The notes below the pieces were generated by a model that made no database searches, had not been told where the DNA came from, and worked only from the letters and a program-made list of their open reading frames with translations. Shown piece by piece: positions 42,501 to 51,192 of a DNA stretch of 64,000 nt; within the stretch, counting starts at the first letter, position 1; each line of letters opens with the position of its first letter. The stretch spans positions 186,001 to 250,000 of the forward strand of contig JAFXHH010000003.1 of NCBI GenBank assembly GCA_017536475.1, written 5' to 3'. Source of the stretch: Clostridia bacterium. Lineage in GTDB: Bacteria > Bacillota > Clostridia > Oscillospirales > CAG-272. A program made the translations under genes and the position numbers.

Positions 42501-43925
42501 GAATACGTAGTTAATTCGGCTAACTCTCCCGACAAAGCGGGATATACCAACTATTATGACGGATACTACGCTTATTACGATGGCAACGGTACCTATTCCT
42601 ACGCGTTTGCCTTCAATATGGACAACGTAGATAGCAGAACCTTCAAGATCGTTGCAGACGAGGACTTCAAGGGCTGGCCTGAAAAGGAGGAAAAGCCCGT
42701 GGACGAGGAGCTTGCAAACGTATTCGTTCCCGCAGCAGATATTTACAACAACTACTCCGGCGATTCCGGACTTGGCAACGTGCTTCTCCAAAATGACGAC
42801 GGCGACTACGTAAGATTCTACGCAAGCGGAAGTCATGCCGAGGCATTTGCAACTCTATACCAGAACGCTTCGAATGAAATAACAGGTCAGTATATCTTCA
42901 TAAAATACCGTATTCCTTCCACTAACACCGAAACGATGGAGTTCCAGTTCTTTACGAGCACGTCCAAAACAGGCGCTGACGGCAACGGTGATTACTTGTA
43001 TGCATACACCTTAGAGAACGATGACGAATGGCATCTTCTTATAGTTGACGTTGAAATAGCAAATCTTACCTTCTTCCAACCCGATGCAAACGGCGAATAT
43101 TCAGCAAAGTATCTGAGATTTGATATGTTCAATACTGCCGCTTCTGCTGAAAGCTACGTAGACGTTGCATATATCGGCATGGCGGACAGCATTGAGGATA
43201 TATGTAAGCTTGAGTACTCCATGAAGGACGAGAGCAATTACGTTTCGAAGGCAGAGCTTAGCCAAAATAGAAATAAGACCGATTCTTACGACGTGGCAAC
43301 GGGTCTTGTTGTCGGCGGCAACGTTGAAGAAGGCGGCGACAATGAAGACAACAATGAAGATAACACCAATACTACTCCCGAATACGTCAAGGCAGAGTCG
43401 GGTAAGGTCATTTCGGAAGCTCCCTATCTTTCAAGAATCGACTTTATAAACGGTTTTGGAGACGGAAATGGCGCTTACGATAACAAAGGCGGTTCAAGCC
43501 GCACTCCCAACTACGTCGACGTATTGGATATGAGTGGCATCGATATCGGCGCACAGTATATCGTTCTTACGGGCTGGACGATGGTTTACGGCGGCTGGGA
43601 CGGTATGGTATACTCGGTTGACGGCGGTCTTACTTGGCTTGACGCTAGTCTTTATAACAGAGAGGCTCTTAGCGATGCGTACGATGGACTGATATCTGCG
43701 GCAGAAGGCGCTACAGGACAAAGCGGCTTTGCGGCATATAAAGCCGGCTGTAACTATCAGGGCGGCGAGACCACACCCGATAAGGCAAGTGGATTCAAGG
43801 CTGATCTTTCGGCTTACGCAGGACAGACCGTAGATATAACCTTTGCGGCAGTATCCTCACAAAACGCCAACGAGCTTTGTCTCGTAGCACGTCTTGAAAA
43901 CGTAACTGTTCCCTTCGCGGAATAA
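39567..43925 (+). CDS. Very large secreted lipoprotein (1452 residues), unknown
   Basis: After a signal peptide and lipobox GIFASC, a linker of about 40 residues is almost all Thr, Glu, Gly and Ser. Two regions resemble jelly-roll carbohydrate-binding domains: about residues 200-330 (GEYHEYTIFLD...FTAFRLDIDG) and 1080-1210 (DEWHLLIVDVEIANLTFF...YLRFDMFN). The centre has many Tyr and Trp, and a short Asn/Asp/Glu-rich linker near 1255-1270 precedes a C-terminal beta domain. I see no catalytic motif I can name. It follows the GH25 lipoprotein by 26 bases. It probably binds or processes a glycan at the cell surface (inference). Proper ribosome site AAAGGA. Confidence 0.75.
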   Translation: MKRSVVTILSLMLASAMLVGIFASCTIGGKGDEETTASKGETSGETTAESTTKGSEDTTEETTGEKETEVALEGDYADSISHANKLANGVQTYYNALRTQYTVENLNMTLTFPLAGDSKTLTALTNKNGGVYVQNTMDAFIEMEDGNVYYSSDSSVPARANVYRLGYYYYDVHFLDQNFIGEYEFSVSDDVDMKLLRDRHSSSVSSSKLRKESDGYYIEMKIADSTDPYIHTGTEAFKYSTDTYNAISLSIKSESASSAKLYFVAGSYTDFNDSQNIGFSIENDGEYHEYTIFLDGGVDYTGDFTAFRLDIDGSANETICVKDIKVLSAKTDAPDIVLDRTFHTYSDKLHQALHFVAKKNTTGIASVGLITEVAADTVDKLVVKDAKGLHDTLDGVDWETAEYIGFDIKNVGIFGYVLPVHENSGKLTVELKDDKYVIKQTSSLADQNGTINAPNKSTENDYFMGQRIYTDDSHDFTAFLQEAEWERHPITTVTSDGYVKYDALRGDYVFNIGGTDFNPPFFTQWNYHYSVSASLASEVDRPIYIRTKTSSGCLENAALLSDKDMVLPVLVEVSKNFVGEHEEPIFDAGDAQYGETIFPMVVTADKSLEFTVLNFYQNWGNFPLKQLSSIQYFWPYYHLSVGTTETSCISPWYGARDLWTLPDFRSISMPYWFELEGEAYSNQPQHTHGGYQYFLQYTDSDGNYYASENIKNTIGSSGPVYSEVGMDYISDDGRIKVSYTHLELPQTDELRAYYVINYEILEDITISDFSKDFSFYSFEGYAGYYRKMGYLDANNQIVHKDTNGTATPEKIVLGNNCPYVALYDLNAAGTSMEKNNVNLGFVIYDSNFVIGGEKYNGNFVLTGSNYLYSLSLDLGETTLKAGDTMSIAMIISPWGWYNSTDDSNMQKIRENTCLDPLSVTANDGERLDSTYLPRVLSTNGTSAEFTVSGGTNNQAVRVYGFNKLTVPKIYELVDGEWQEYVVNSANSPDKAGYTNYYDGYYAYYDGNGTYSYAFAFNMDNVDSRTFKIVADEDFKGWPEKEEKPVDEELANVFVPAADIYNNYSGDSGLGNVLLQNDDGDYVRFYASGSHAEAFATLYQNASNEITGQYIFIKYRIPSTNTETMEFQFFTSTSKTGADGNGDYLYAYTLENDDEWHLLIVDVEIANLTFFQPDANGEYSAKYLRFDMFNTAASAESYVDVAYIGMADSIEDICKLEYSMKDESNYVSKAELSQNRNKTDSYDVATGLVVGGNVEEGGDNEDNNEDNTNTTPEYVKAESGKVISEAPYLSRIDFINGFGDGNGAYDNKGGSSRTPNYVDVLDMSGIDIGAQYIVLTGWTMVYGGWDGMVYSVDGGLTWLDASLYNREALSDAYDGLISAAEGATGQSGFAAYKAGCNYQGGETTPDKASGFKADLSAYAGQTVDITFAAVSSQNANELCLVARLENVTVPFAE

Positions 43926-43937
43926 AACTTAAACACT

Positions 43938-43970
43938 AAAAAGGCTTCCGCATTGTGCGGAAGCCTTTTT
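43938..43970. terminator. Bidirectional terminator
   Basis: A perfect 15-bp stem (43938-43952 with 43956-43970) with A5 and T5 arms, between the large lipoprotein and typA. Confidence 0.92.
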
Positions 43971-43985
43971 GGATGTTTATTTTTA

Positions 43986-45827
43986 TCAGTTATTCTCCGC
44001 TGCTCTGCGGGCTTTCATCATTTCCTTCATACGAGTGCTCGTATCAAGGATCTTTTTACGGAGTCTTATGGACTTGGGAGTAACTTCGATAAGCTCATCG
44101 TCCTGAATGAACTCGATCGCCTCCTCAAGCGAGAAGATCTTGGGAGGAGTAAGCAGGAGCTTTTCATCCGCGCCCGAGCTTCGAATGGCGGTAAGATGCT
44201 TTTCCTTGCAGGGATTGACCGCAATATCGTCGTTCTTGGGGTTTTCACCTACGATCATACCCTCGTAAACGGGTGTCTGAGGCCCAACGAAGAGCTGACC
44301 GCGTTCTTGAGTATTGAAAAGACCGTATCTCGTGGTAACGCCTGCCTCGGAGGCAATAAGCGCACCTGTAAATCTCATAATGATACCGCCGCGGTGAGGC
44401 TGATATCCGTCAAAGAGCGTATTGAGAACTCCCTCTCCGCGAGTTGCCGATAAAAATTCGGAACGGTAGCCGAAAAGACATCTCGAAGGAATGCTGTACT
44501 CAATTCTCATACGGCTTCCAACGGGGTTCATCTCGATAAGGTCGCCCTTTCTCTGTCCGAGCTTTTCAATGACCGCGCCAACGTAATCGGTGGGCACGTC
44601 AAGCGTTACGCGCTCCATAGGCTCGCAGGTAACACCGTCGATATCCTTGAGAATTACCTTGGGGTTCGAGCAGGTCAGCTCGTAGCCCTCACGGCGCATA
44701 TTTTCGATGAGAATGGAAAGGTGCATTTCTCCTCTTCCCGATATGATAAATTCGTCAGTTGTGTCACCGTCGCGTACACGGAGAGAAACGTCACGAAGGA
44801 GCTCTCGGTAGAGTCTTTCGCGGAGCTGACGGGAGGTAACGAACTTACCTTCCTTGCCTGCCAAGGGGCTTGTATTGACCGAGAATGTCATCTCAACGGT
44901 AGGCTCGCTGACCTTAACGAATTCAAGCGGCTCGGGGTTATTCGTGGATGTAAGAGTATCTCCGATCGAAATGTCACCAGCTCCCGAGAAGCAGATTATA
45001 TCGCCCATTTTCGCAGTCTCAACCTGAACGCGATTGAGTCCGTCTATCTGGAAAAGCGCAACGACCTTGGTCTTTCTCGGCTTTTCATCGGGCTTGTGAT
45101 AGTTGCAGACGAGTATTTCCTGATTTACCTTGATAGAGCCACGCTCGATTCGGCCGATACCGATACGTCCTACGTATTCATTGTAGTCGATAGAGGATAC
45201 GAGGACCTGAAGATCACCCTCAGGATCGCCCTCAGGTGCAGGAATATAATCGAGAATGGTATCAAACAAGGGCTGAAGGTCTGTTCCCTCCTCAAGCGGA
45301 TCAAAGCTTGCCGTGCCCGAGCGACCCGAGCAATAAAGCATAGGAGAATCAAGCTGCTCGTCACTTGCGCCAAGATCGATCAGAAGCTCAAGGATCTCGT
45401 CCTCTACCTCACCGAGACGTGCATCGGGCTTGTCTATCTTGTTTATACAAACGATAACTCTGTGATCGAGCTCAAGCGCGCGCTTAAGCACGAATCTTGT
45501 CTGAGGCATAGGACCCTCAGCAGCGTCAACAAGAAGTATAACACCGTTTACCATCTTCAGTACGCGCTCTACCTCGCCGCCGAAGTCCGCGTGTCCGGGG
45601 GTGTCAACGATATTGATCTTGACGTCCTTATAATGCACCGCGGTGTTTTTGGCAAGTATGGTAATGCCTCTTTCTTTCTCGATATCGTCCGAGTCCATAA
45701 CTCTGGTTACGGTCTCCTGATTGTCTCTGTAAATGCCTCCCTGCTTAAGCAGACCGTCTACAAGCGTGGTTTTTCCGTGGTCAACGTGCGCGATTATGGC
45801 TACGTTTCTTAAATCTTCTCTTACCAT
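43986..45827 (-). CDS. typA: Ribosome-associated GTPase TypA/BipA
   Basis: The 613-residue translational GTPase has G1 HVDHGKTTL (14-22), the GIT of switch I in [16 protein letters not shown]3 [14 protein letters not shown] and G4 NKID ([12 protein letters not shown] follows). The BipA-specific C-terminal part includes [17 protein letters not shown] and [19 protein letters not shown]. It aids 50S assembly under stress such as cold. It is a single-gene unit on the minus strand; GGAG precedes the ATG at 45827. Confidence 0.97.
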   Translation of the reverse strand: MVREDLRNVAIIAHVDHGKTTLVDGLLKQGGIYRDNQETVTRVMDSDDIEKERGITILAKNTAVHYKDVKINIVDTPGHADFGGEVERVLKMVNGVILLVDAAEGPMPQTRFVLKRALELDHRVIVCINKIDKPDARLGEVEDEILELLIDLGASDEQLDSPMLYCSGRSGTASFDPLEEGTDLQPLFDTILDYIPAPEGDPEGDLQVLVSSIDYNEYVGRIGIGRIERGSIKVNQEILVCNYHKPDEKPRKTKVVALFQIDGLNRVQVETAKMGDIICFSGAGDISIGDTLTSTNNPEPLEFVKVSEPTVEMTFSVNTSPLAGKEGKFVTSRQLRERLYRELLRDVSLRVRDGDTTDEFIISGRGEMHLSILIENMRREGYELTCSNPKVILKDIDGVTCEPMERVTLDVPTDYVGAVIEKLGQRKGDLIEMNPVGSRMRIEYSIPSRCLFGYRSEFLSATRGEGVLNTLFDGYQPHRGGIIMRFTGALIASEAGVTTRYGLFNTQERGQLFVGPQTPVYEGMIVGENPKNDDIAVNPCKEKHLTAIRSSGADEKLLLTPPKIFSLEEAIEFIQDDELIEVTPKSIRLRKKILDTSTRMKEMMKARRAAENN

Positions 45828-45845
45828 ACTTACTCCTTATATTTA

Positions 45846-46016
45846 AACTAAAATTTATACAGCTTTCTTCCAACTATATATTTTAACATATTTCTACAAA
45901 AAAATAAATTGAAAGATATCACGATATTTATAATTTTTTGACCCCGATTTTGTGCAATATGACACAATTTATCGCCCAAAGCCTAACATTTCGAGGCTTA
46001 AATATGTCTTTCTCCG
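45846..46016. other. AT-rich divergent spacer
   Basis: Gap between typA and the DUF4091 gene. It is very AT-rich with a TAAAAT that may be the typA -10 box, but a -35 at good spacing is not clear. No RNA gene recognised. Confidence 0.45.
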
Positions 46017-46045
46017 TTGACATTTGTTTTACTCCGTGTTATAAT
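46017..46045 (+). promoter_or_regulatory. Promoter of the DUF4091 gene
   Basis: TTGACA (46017-46022), 17 bases, TATAAT (46040-46045), with an 82-base leader that ends in GGAGG (46121-46125 region). Confidence 0.85.
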
Positions 46046-46127
46046 TACCATAACGGAACCTACCACCGCAAATTTTTACTAATACAGTTAAAACAACCGA
46101 TTTTTATACGGCAAAAACGGAGGAATT

Positions 46128-47789
46128 ATGCTTAAAACAAAAATCACGTCTTCTCTTGAAAATTGCTTTCTTGATAATAAAATTGACGATTTCAAGCCGC
46201 TCTCAAGATTGACCGCGTTAAAAAACGAGCGCTTCTCGTTTCAGCTTCTCTGCTCTCTCGAGAACACCGACCCCGGCAGAGTCCTCTACGACGTTAAGCT
46301 TGACGGTGACTTATCCAAATACGCGACCTTACGCGAGGTCATAAGTCTCCCCGCCTCCATGCCCGTTGTACCCGGTGCTCCCGTTGATAACTATCTGCGC
46401 TCTACCCCCGGGCTTTATCCCGACCTGCTCATACCCCTGCGCTATCACGGCAGAGTCAGCGTGGTCAGAGGCAGTCTCTGCGCTATCTGGATCGAGGTCG
46501 ATCTTTCGGAGGTTACCGCAACAGTCTCGGCAGGCGAACGCGAGCTTGCGGTCACTCTTATAAACGGCGACTCAGTCGCGGCTCGTGAAGCCCTTACCGT
46601 TGAGATCATCGATGCCGAGCTCCCTCCTCAGACATTGAAGTTTACACAGTGGTTCTATTGCGACTGTCTTGCAAATTACTACGACTGCGAGGTCTGGTCG
46701 GAGCGTCATTGGGAGATCGTCGAGAGCTTTGCGCGCACTGCCCGTAAAAACGGAATAAATATGCTTCTCACTCCCGTCTTTACTCCCTCGCTTGACACAT
46801 ATATCGGCGGCGAACGACTCACCACACAGCTTGTTGGAGTGACTAAAAACGAAAATGAATATTCATTCGATTATTCGCTCCTCGACCGTTGGATCGATAT
46901 GTGTGACCGAGTTGGCATTGAGTACCTTGAGATCGCGCATTTCTTTACGCAATGGGGCGCGCAGCACGCTCCCAAGGTTATGGCGACCGTCGACGGTGAG
47001 TATAAGCAGATATTTGGCTGGGAGACAGATGCGGTTTCGAATGAATATACAGAATTTTTGAGACAATTTATAGTCTCCTTCCTCGATTATATGAAGGCAA
47101 GAGGCGACGACAAGCGTTGCTTCTTCCACATCTCCGACGAGCCGAGTCAGGAGCAACTTCCCTTCTACAAGGCGGCAAAGGATTCGATCTCGGATCTGCT
47201 CGAGGGCTACGTTATTATGGATGCGCTCTCTAACTACGAGTTTTACAGCCAGGGCGTAGTTGATACTCCAATCCCCGGCACAGACCACACGACTCCCTTT
47301 ATTGAAAATAAGGTTGAGGGGCTTTGGACTTATTATTGCAGCAGCCAATGGAGAGACGTTTCCAACAGATTTTTGGCTATGCCCTCCTACCGTAACCGTT
47401 CGATCGGTATGCAGATGTACAAATACGATATCGTCGGATTTTTGCATTGGGGATATAACTTCTATAACACTCAATACTCCTACGATCCCATAAATCCTTA
47501 CCTTGACACCTGCGGCGACGGTTGGGTACCCTCGGGAGATACCTTCTCGGTCTATCCCGCAAGTAACGGTACTGCACTTGAATCCTTGCGTATCGTTGTT
47601 TTCAATGATGCCCTGCAGGATATGAGAGCTATGAAGCTTGCAGAATCCTTGTGCGGCAAAGAAAAAGTGGTTGAGACTATCGAAGCTGCGTTTGGCAAGG
47701 AAATTGCTTTCAAGGTCTGCGCGCGCTCTGCCGACGAGATACTCGCGGTCAGAGAGGCAGTTAATGAGCTTATAAAAAGTAACATCTAA
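46128..47789 (+). CDS. DUF4091 glycosidase-like protein
   Basis: The 553-residue protein has an N-terminal beta domain (about residues 1-165) and a TIM-barrel-like part. FFHISDEPSQEQLPFYKAAK near residue 330 has the conserved DEP acid, and LWTYYCSSQ, LAMPSYRNRSIGMQMYKYDIVGFLHWGYNFYNTQYS and SLRIVVFNDALQDMRAMKLAESL are the DUF4091 core. These proteins are thought to be glycoside hydrolases; the substrate is unknown. There is no signal peptide, so it would act in the cytoplasm on imported sugars. It is a lone gene with its own promoter and terminator. Confidence 0.88.
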   Translation: MLKTKITSSLENCFLDNKIDDFKPLSRLTALKNERFSFQLLCSLENTDPGRVLYDVKLDGDLSKYATLREVISLPASMPVVPGAPVDNYLRSTPGLYPDLLIPLRYHGRVSVVRGSLCAIWIEVDLSEVTATVSAGERELAVTLINGDSVAAREALTVEIIDAELPPQTLKFTQWFYCDCLANYYDCEVWSERHWEIVESFARTARKNGINMLLTPVFTPSLDTYIGGERLTTQLVGVTKNENEYSFDYSLLDRWIDMCDRVGIEYLEIAHFFTQWGAQHAPKVMATVDGEYKQIFGWETDAVSNEYTEFLRQFIVSFLDYMKARGDDKRCFFHISDEPSQEQLPFYKAAKDSISDLLEGYVIMDALSNYEFYSQGVVDTPIPGTDHTTPFIENKVEGLWTYYCSSQWRDVSNRFLAMPSYRNRSIGMQMYKYDIVGFLHWGYNFYNTQYSYDPINPYLDTCGDGWVPSGDTFSVYPASNGTALESLRIVVFNDALQDMRAMKLAESLCGKEKVVETIEAAFGKEIAFKVCARSADEILAVREAVNELIKSNI

Positions 47790-47810
47790 ATGTCGGTTTG
47801 CCGACACATA

Positions 47811-47845
47811 AAAACAAGGTCGTCCAATTTGGACGACCTTGTTTT
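47811..47845. terminator. Bidirectional terminator
   Basis: AAAACAAGGTCGTCC pairs perfectly with its complement, with T-rich tails. A smaller hairpin TGTCGG-TTTG-CCGACA (47791-47806) precedes it. It lies between the DUF4091 gene and trxA. Confidence 0.9.
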
Positions 47846-47850
47846 GTTTA

Positions 47851-48165
47851 TCAGATATTCTTATCAATAAAGCTCTCGAGGACTGCCTTGTTGCTATATC
47901 CGATCGATTTAGCGGCTACCTCGCCGTTCTTAAAGAGCAGAAGCGTGGGAATACTGTCGATTCCGAACTGATTGCAAAGCTGGGGATTGTTATCAACGTT
48001 TACCTTGCAGACCTTTATATCGCTTCTCTGCTCTGCGATCTCGTGAACGATGGGAGCGATCATACGGCAAGGGCCGCACCACTCTGCCCAGAAGTCTACG
48101 AGAACGGGAATTTCGGATTTTACTACTTCGTTTTCAAAATTTTCATTTGTAATATCGATTATCAT
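47851..48165 (-). CDS. trxA: Thioredoxin
   Basis: The 104-residue protein has the thioredoxin fold with active-site WCGPC (Cys30 and Cys33), the cis-Pro in SIPTLL and a Gly in the last strand, all in the canonical places. It transfers electrons to disulfides of enzymes such as reductases. It lies 21 bases after an FTR-like gene and close to thioredoxin reductase, so one or two reductants may feed it: NADPH or a flavin donor through TrxB, and ferredoxin through the FTR-like protein (inference). Confidence 0.96.
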   Translation of the reverse strand: MIIDITNENFENEVVKSEIPVLVDFWAEWCGPCRMIAPIVHEIAEQRSDIKVCKVNVDNNPQLCNQFGIDSIPTLLLFKNGEVAAKSIGYSNKAVLESFIDKNI

Positions 48166-48186
48166 TTTGCACCTCTTTGATTTTAA

Positions 48187-48384
48187 TTATTTGCTCTTAT
48201 AATAAAGCAGGCAGTGGCAATAGCCCTCGAAATCGGGATCCTTGATCTGATCTCTGAACTCCTTGCACATACACTTATTTTCAGGGATTCTCTCTCTGCG
48301 GCAAGGGCAATAGCCGCCAGTGCGCTCGAGCCCCTCCTTGATAAGTTTTACAACTTCCTTATCAGTATTCTCGGTTATTTTCAT
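48187..48384 (-). CDS. Ferredoxin-thioredoxin reductase catalytic-domain protein
   Basis: This 65-residue protein has three Cys pairs: CPC at 26-28, CMC at 38-40 and CHC at 56-58. The order CPC...CxC...CHC is that of the catalytic chain of ferredoxin-thioredoxin reductase, where four Cys bind a 4Fe-4S cluster and two form the redox disulfide; the spacing here is shorter between the first two pairs than in plants. The variable chain is absent, as in other anaerobes. Its gene lies just upstream of trxA (21 bases), the expected electron acceptor. GGAGG precedes the ATG. Reduction of thioredoxin by ferredoxin would suit an anaerobe with Rnf. Confidence 0.8.
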   Translation of the reverse strand: MKITENTDKEVVKLIKEGLERTGGYCPCRRERIPENKCMCKEFRDQIKDPDFEGYCHCLLYYKSK

Positions 48385-48408
48385 ATTTTACCTCCAATTT
48401 ATGTCAGA

Positions 48409-49344
48409 TCACTTCAAAAATCCGTTGATGATCTCTTCCTCGGCTTGCTTTTCGTCAAGTCCAAGCGTCATAAGCTTCATAAGCTGCTCGCCTGCGATCT
48501 TGCCGATTGCCGCCTCGTGAATAAGCGACGCCTCGGTGTTGTTCGCGATGATCTTCGGTATTGCCTGAACCGACGCGTTATCCATAATGATGGCATCGCA
48601 CTCGGTATGTCCCGAGCAACGTGCGTTTCCGACAACGTCCGAAATAAAGAGCTGACGCGAGTTATCCTTTGCTACGGAACGCGAGACGACGTGTGCTCCG
48701 CAATCCTCACCGTTGAGCGCAACGGTAAATTCGGTCTCGGCAAACTGCTCGCCGTGGGTCATTATCTTTTCGTGGACAACGAGAGTTGCTTTGTCAGCTA
48801 AGGTTGCCTCGGTCTTTCTTTTTGTAGAGTCAACGCCCTTGATCTGCGTTGTTTCCATCTCCATATACGCGCCCTCGTCAAGCTCGACGATCGTATGAGG
48901 ATTCATAACGTTCTTGCCGTTTCCGTCTCCCTCTCCGTAATGCTTTTCGACGTACTTGAGCTTGGCGTTCTTGCCGACGAAGAAGCTGTGTATTCCGCTG
49001 TGCTCGCTATCCTGAACTCCGCAATTATGGATTCCGCAGCCGGCAACTATAAGGACGTCTGCACCCTCTCCGATGTGAAAATCGTTATAAACGAGCTCCT
49101 TGAGTCCTGTTTCGGAGAGAATAACCGGAATATGCACGCTCTCTCGCTTCGTGCCCGCCTTGATATAGATGTCAATTCCGGGCTTATCGGTCTTTTTCTC
49201 GATTACTATGTTTTCAGAGGAGTTCTTACCGTACATTTCGCCGTCCACGCGGAGAGAGTATGCTCCCTCGGGGACACCGTGAAGGTCCGCTACCTCGCGA
49301 AGAAGGTTAAGCTGAATACTGTCGAGCTTTTTCTTCTCTGCCAT
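48409..49344 (-). CDS. SufB/SufD-like Fe-S scaffold (SmsB type)
   Basis: The 311-residue protein has the SufBD beta-helix, with GCGIHNCGVQDSEHSGIHSFFVG early, and the C-terminal core NARCSGHTECDAIIMDN (Cys in place of the SufB catalytic Cys) and ASLIHEAAIGKI (the Glu or His of the SufB-SufD interface). It is shorter than SufB (about 470), a feature of the two-component minimal system (SmsC-SmsB). It overlaps the ATPase gene by one base (TAATG). It would assemble Fe-S clusters with the ATPase as a homodimer scaffold. No SufS, SufU or IscS gene is near. Confidence 0.85.
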   Translation of the reverse strand: MAEKKKLDSIQLNLLREVADLHGVPEGAYSLRVDGEMYGKNSSENIVIEKKTDKPGIDIYIKAGTKRESVHIPVILSETGLKELVYNDFHIGEGADVLIVAGCGIHNCGVQDSEHSGIHSFFVGKNAKLKYVEKHYGEGDGNGKNVMNPHTIVELDEGAYMEMETTQIKGVDSTKRKTEATLADKATLVVHEKIMTHGEQFAETEFTVALNGEDCGAHVVSRSVAKDNSRQLFISDVVGNARCSGHTECDAIIMDNASVQAIPKIIANNTEASLIHEAAIGKIAGEQLMKLMTLGLDEKQAEEEIINGFLK

Positions 49345-50075
49345 TATTCGTCACCTCCCATGGTAAACTTACATCCCGACTGAGCCGAAAGCAGCTCGGG
49401 CAAAATGTCGTTTTTCGCGCCGTATGCGGCAACCTTACCGTCTGCGATAACGACTATCTTGTCTGCGATATCGAGAATTCTCTCCTGATGGGAGATTATA
49501 AGGATATTTCCCTTGGTTTTTTCGTACATCTTCTCAAAGACCTTGATAAGATTATTGAAGCTCCAAAGGTCTATTCCCGCCTCAGGCTCGTCAAACACAG
49601 AAAATTTTGTTCCGCGCGCGTTGATCATAGCGATCTCAATTCTCTTGAGCTCGCCGCCCGAAAGAGATTCGTTTACCTCGCGGTTTACATACTCCTTTGC
49701 GCAAAGACCGACCTCGGAGAGATATTTACACGCCTCAGAGACCGAAATTTTGCTTCCTGCGGCAAAAGATATAAGATCCTTGACCGTAATGCCCTTAAAT
49801 CTTACGGGCTGCTGGAAGGCAAAGCTGATACCTGCATTCGCGCGCTCGGTTATGGTCATATTAGTGATATCCACGCCGTCAAGCAATATCTGACCCGAGC
49901 TTGCGGTGTAGATTCCCGCGATAAGCTTCGCGAGAGTGGATTTTCCGCCTCCGTTAGGGCCTGTTACGGCAACGAAGCGCTCTTTTATCGTGAGACTTAC
50001 GTCGTCGAGTATCTTTCTTTCCTTGCCCGTTTCGGCATCAGTGACGATATAAGTCAGATTCTTTATTTCTAACAT
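49344..50075 (-). CDS. SufC-like ABC ATPase (SmsC type)
   Basis: The 243-residue ATPase has Walker A GPNGGGKST (about 40-48), Q-loop, signature LSGGELKRIEIAM near 145, Walker B FSVFDEPEAGIDLW and H-loop SHQER. The DEPEAG in the Walker B and the lack of a membrane partner separate SufC-type ATPases from transport ones. It is coupled to the SufB-like gene by a one-base overlap. It powers Fe-S cluster assembly in the cytoplasm, which would serve Rnf, NrdG, the FTR-like protein and other cluster proteins. Confidence 0.9.
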   Translation of the reverse strand: MLEIKNLTYIVTDAETGKERKILDDVSLTIKERFVAVTGPNGGGKSTLAKLIAGIYTASSGQILLDGVDITNMTITERANAGISFAFQQPVRFKGITVKDLISFAAGSKISVSEACKYLSEVGLCAKEYVNREVNESLSGGELKRIEIAMINARGTKFSVFDEPEAGIDLWSFNNLIKVFEKMYEKTKGNILIISHQERILDIADKIVVIADGKVAAYGAKNDILPELLSAQSGCKFTMGGDE

Positions 50076-50127
50076 AGGATTCCTTTCAGATGAGTCTATA
50101 TATTAAAAAGTGACATTCTTTCATATT

Positions 50128-50156
50128 ATTCTACCACATTTTTTTCGTTAAATCAA
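50128..50156 (-). promoter_or_regulatory. Promoter of the smsC-smsB unit
   Basis: On the minus strand TTGATT (50151-50156), 17 bases, TAGAAT (50128-50133). The FTR-like and trxA genes follow closely (24 and 21 bases), so this promoter may serve all four. Confidence 0.65.
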
Positions 50157-50210
50157 TAGATAAAATGAATTTTTTAGAATATTCCATTCTTGGCATTATG
50201 GAGTAAATTA

Positions 50211-50237
50211 GGGGAAGAAAATCTGAATTTCTTCCCC
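50211..50237 (-). terminator. Terminator of trxB
   Basis: GGGGAAGAAA (50211-50220) pairs with TTTCTTCCCC (50228-50237); on the minus strand only a short T-rich tail follows. Confidence 0.7.
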
Positions 50238-50245
50238 TTACTATT

Positions 50246-51151
50246 TTAATTATCCAAGTATCTGCAAGCCGCGAGAGCCGCTACTGCGCCGTCGCCGCAT
50301 GCCGTTGCTATCTGACGGATGTTTTTCGTGCGGCAGTCGCCTGCAACGAAAAGTCCTTCGGTTTCGGTAGCACAGTTTTCATCGGATACGATATATCCGC
50401 GGTCGGAAAGCGTTACGACGTTCTTATACTGCTCGTTTTCGGGGACCTGTCCGATAGCTACAAACATTCCGTCGAGGTCAAGTCTTGTTTTCTCGCCCGA
50501 TGCGGTATTTTTAATGATGATACCGCCGAAAACCTCTGCTCCGTGTATCTCTTCAACGGTAGAGCCGTAGATTATCTCAACGTTGGTTCTCTTGCGAAGA
50601 ATCTCAGCAAGCTTTTCTTCTCCCGTGAGAAAATCGAGGTTCTGAACGACGTAAACCTTTTCACAACCGTCCGAAAGCATTATCGCTTCCTGAAGTGCGG
50701 AGTTGCCACCGCCGATGACCGCTACGGTCTTGCCTGCGTAAAACGCGCCGTCACACACGGCACAGAAGGAGATGCCGTTTCCGACGAAGTCCTCCTCGCG
50801 TTCAATGCCGAGCAATCGGTGCTTCGCACCCGTTGCGAGAATTACGGAACTTGCCATAAACTCGCCCTCATCGCTGCTTACACAAAAGAAGCTTCCCTCT
50901 TTGTGTACGCCTGTGACCTCGCACATATCTATTTCGGCTCCAAGCTCTATTGCTTGTGAAACAAGCTTTTCCGCAAGCTCGTTACCGCTGATCTGCGCAT
51001 ATCCGGGATAATTTTCAATTTTAGGGGAAAAGGTCATCTGTCCGCCAAAGGTTCCTTTATCGAGGACGAGGACGCTTTTATCCGCGCGCCGTGCGTAGAT
51101 CGCCGCGGTAAGACCCGCGGGACCCGCGCCGACTATTATCAAATCATACAT
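50246..51151 (-). CDS. trxB: Thioredoxin reductase
   Basis: The 301-residue flavoenzyme has the FAD motif GAGPAGLTAAIYA at residues 8-20, the redox pair CAVC at 130-133, a second dinucleotide motif VIGGGNSALQEAIML and the C-terminal GLFVAGDCRTKNIRQIATACGDGA. It would reduce thioredoxin with NADPH or NADH, although in some Clostridia ferredoxin or flavin donors are used. The second dinucleotide site lacks an obvious HRRxxxR basic cluster for NADPH, so the donor is uncertain. It is separate from, but close to, the trxA and FTR-like genes. Confidence 0.93.
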   Translation of the reverse strand: MYDLIIVGAGPAGLTAAIYARRADKSVLVLDKGTFGGQMTFSPKIENYPGYAQISGNELAEKLVSQAIELGAEIDMCEVTGVHKEGSFFCVSSDEGEFMASSVILATGAKHRLLGIEREEDFVGNGISFCAVCDGAFYAGKTVAVIGGGNSALQEAIMLSDGCEKVYVVQNLDFLTGEEKLAEILRKRTNVEIIYGSTVEEIHGAEVFGGIIIKNTASGEKTRLDLDGMFVAIGQVPENEQYKNVVTLSDRGYIVSDENCATETEGLFVAGDCRTKNIRQIATACGDGAVAALAACRYLDN

Positions 51152-51192
51152 ACTGATCTGCCTTTCTTTTATCTAACGGCGACCCAACGTGA

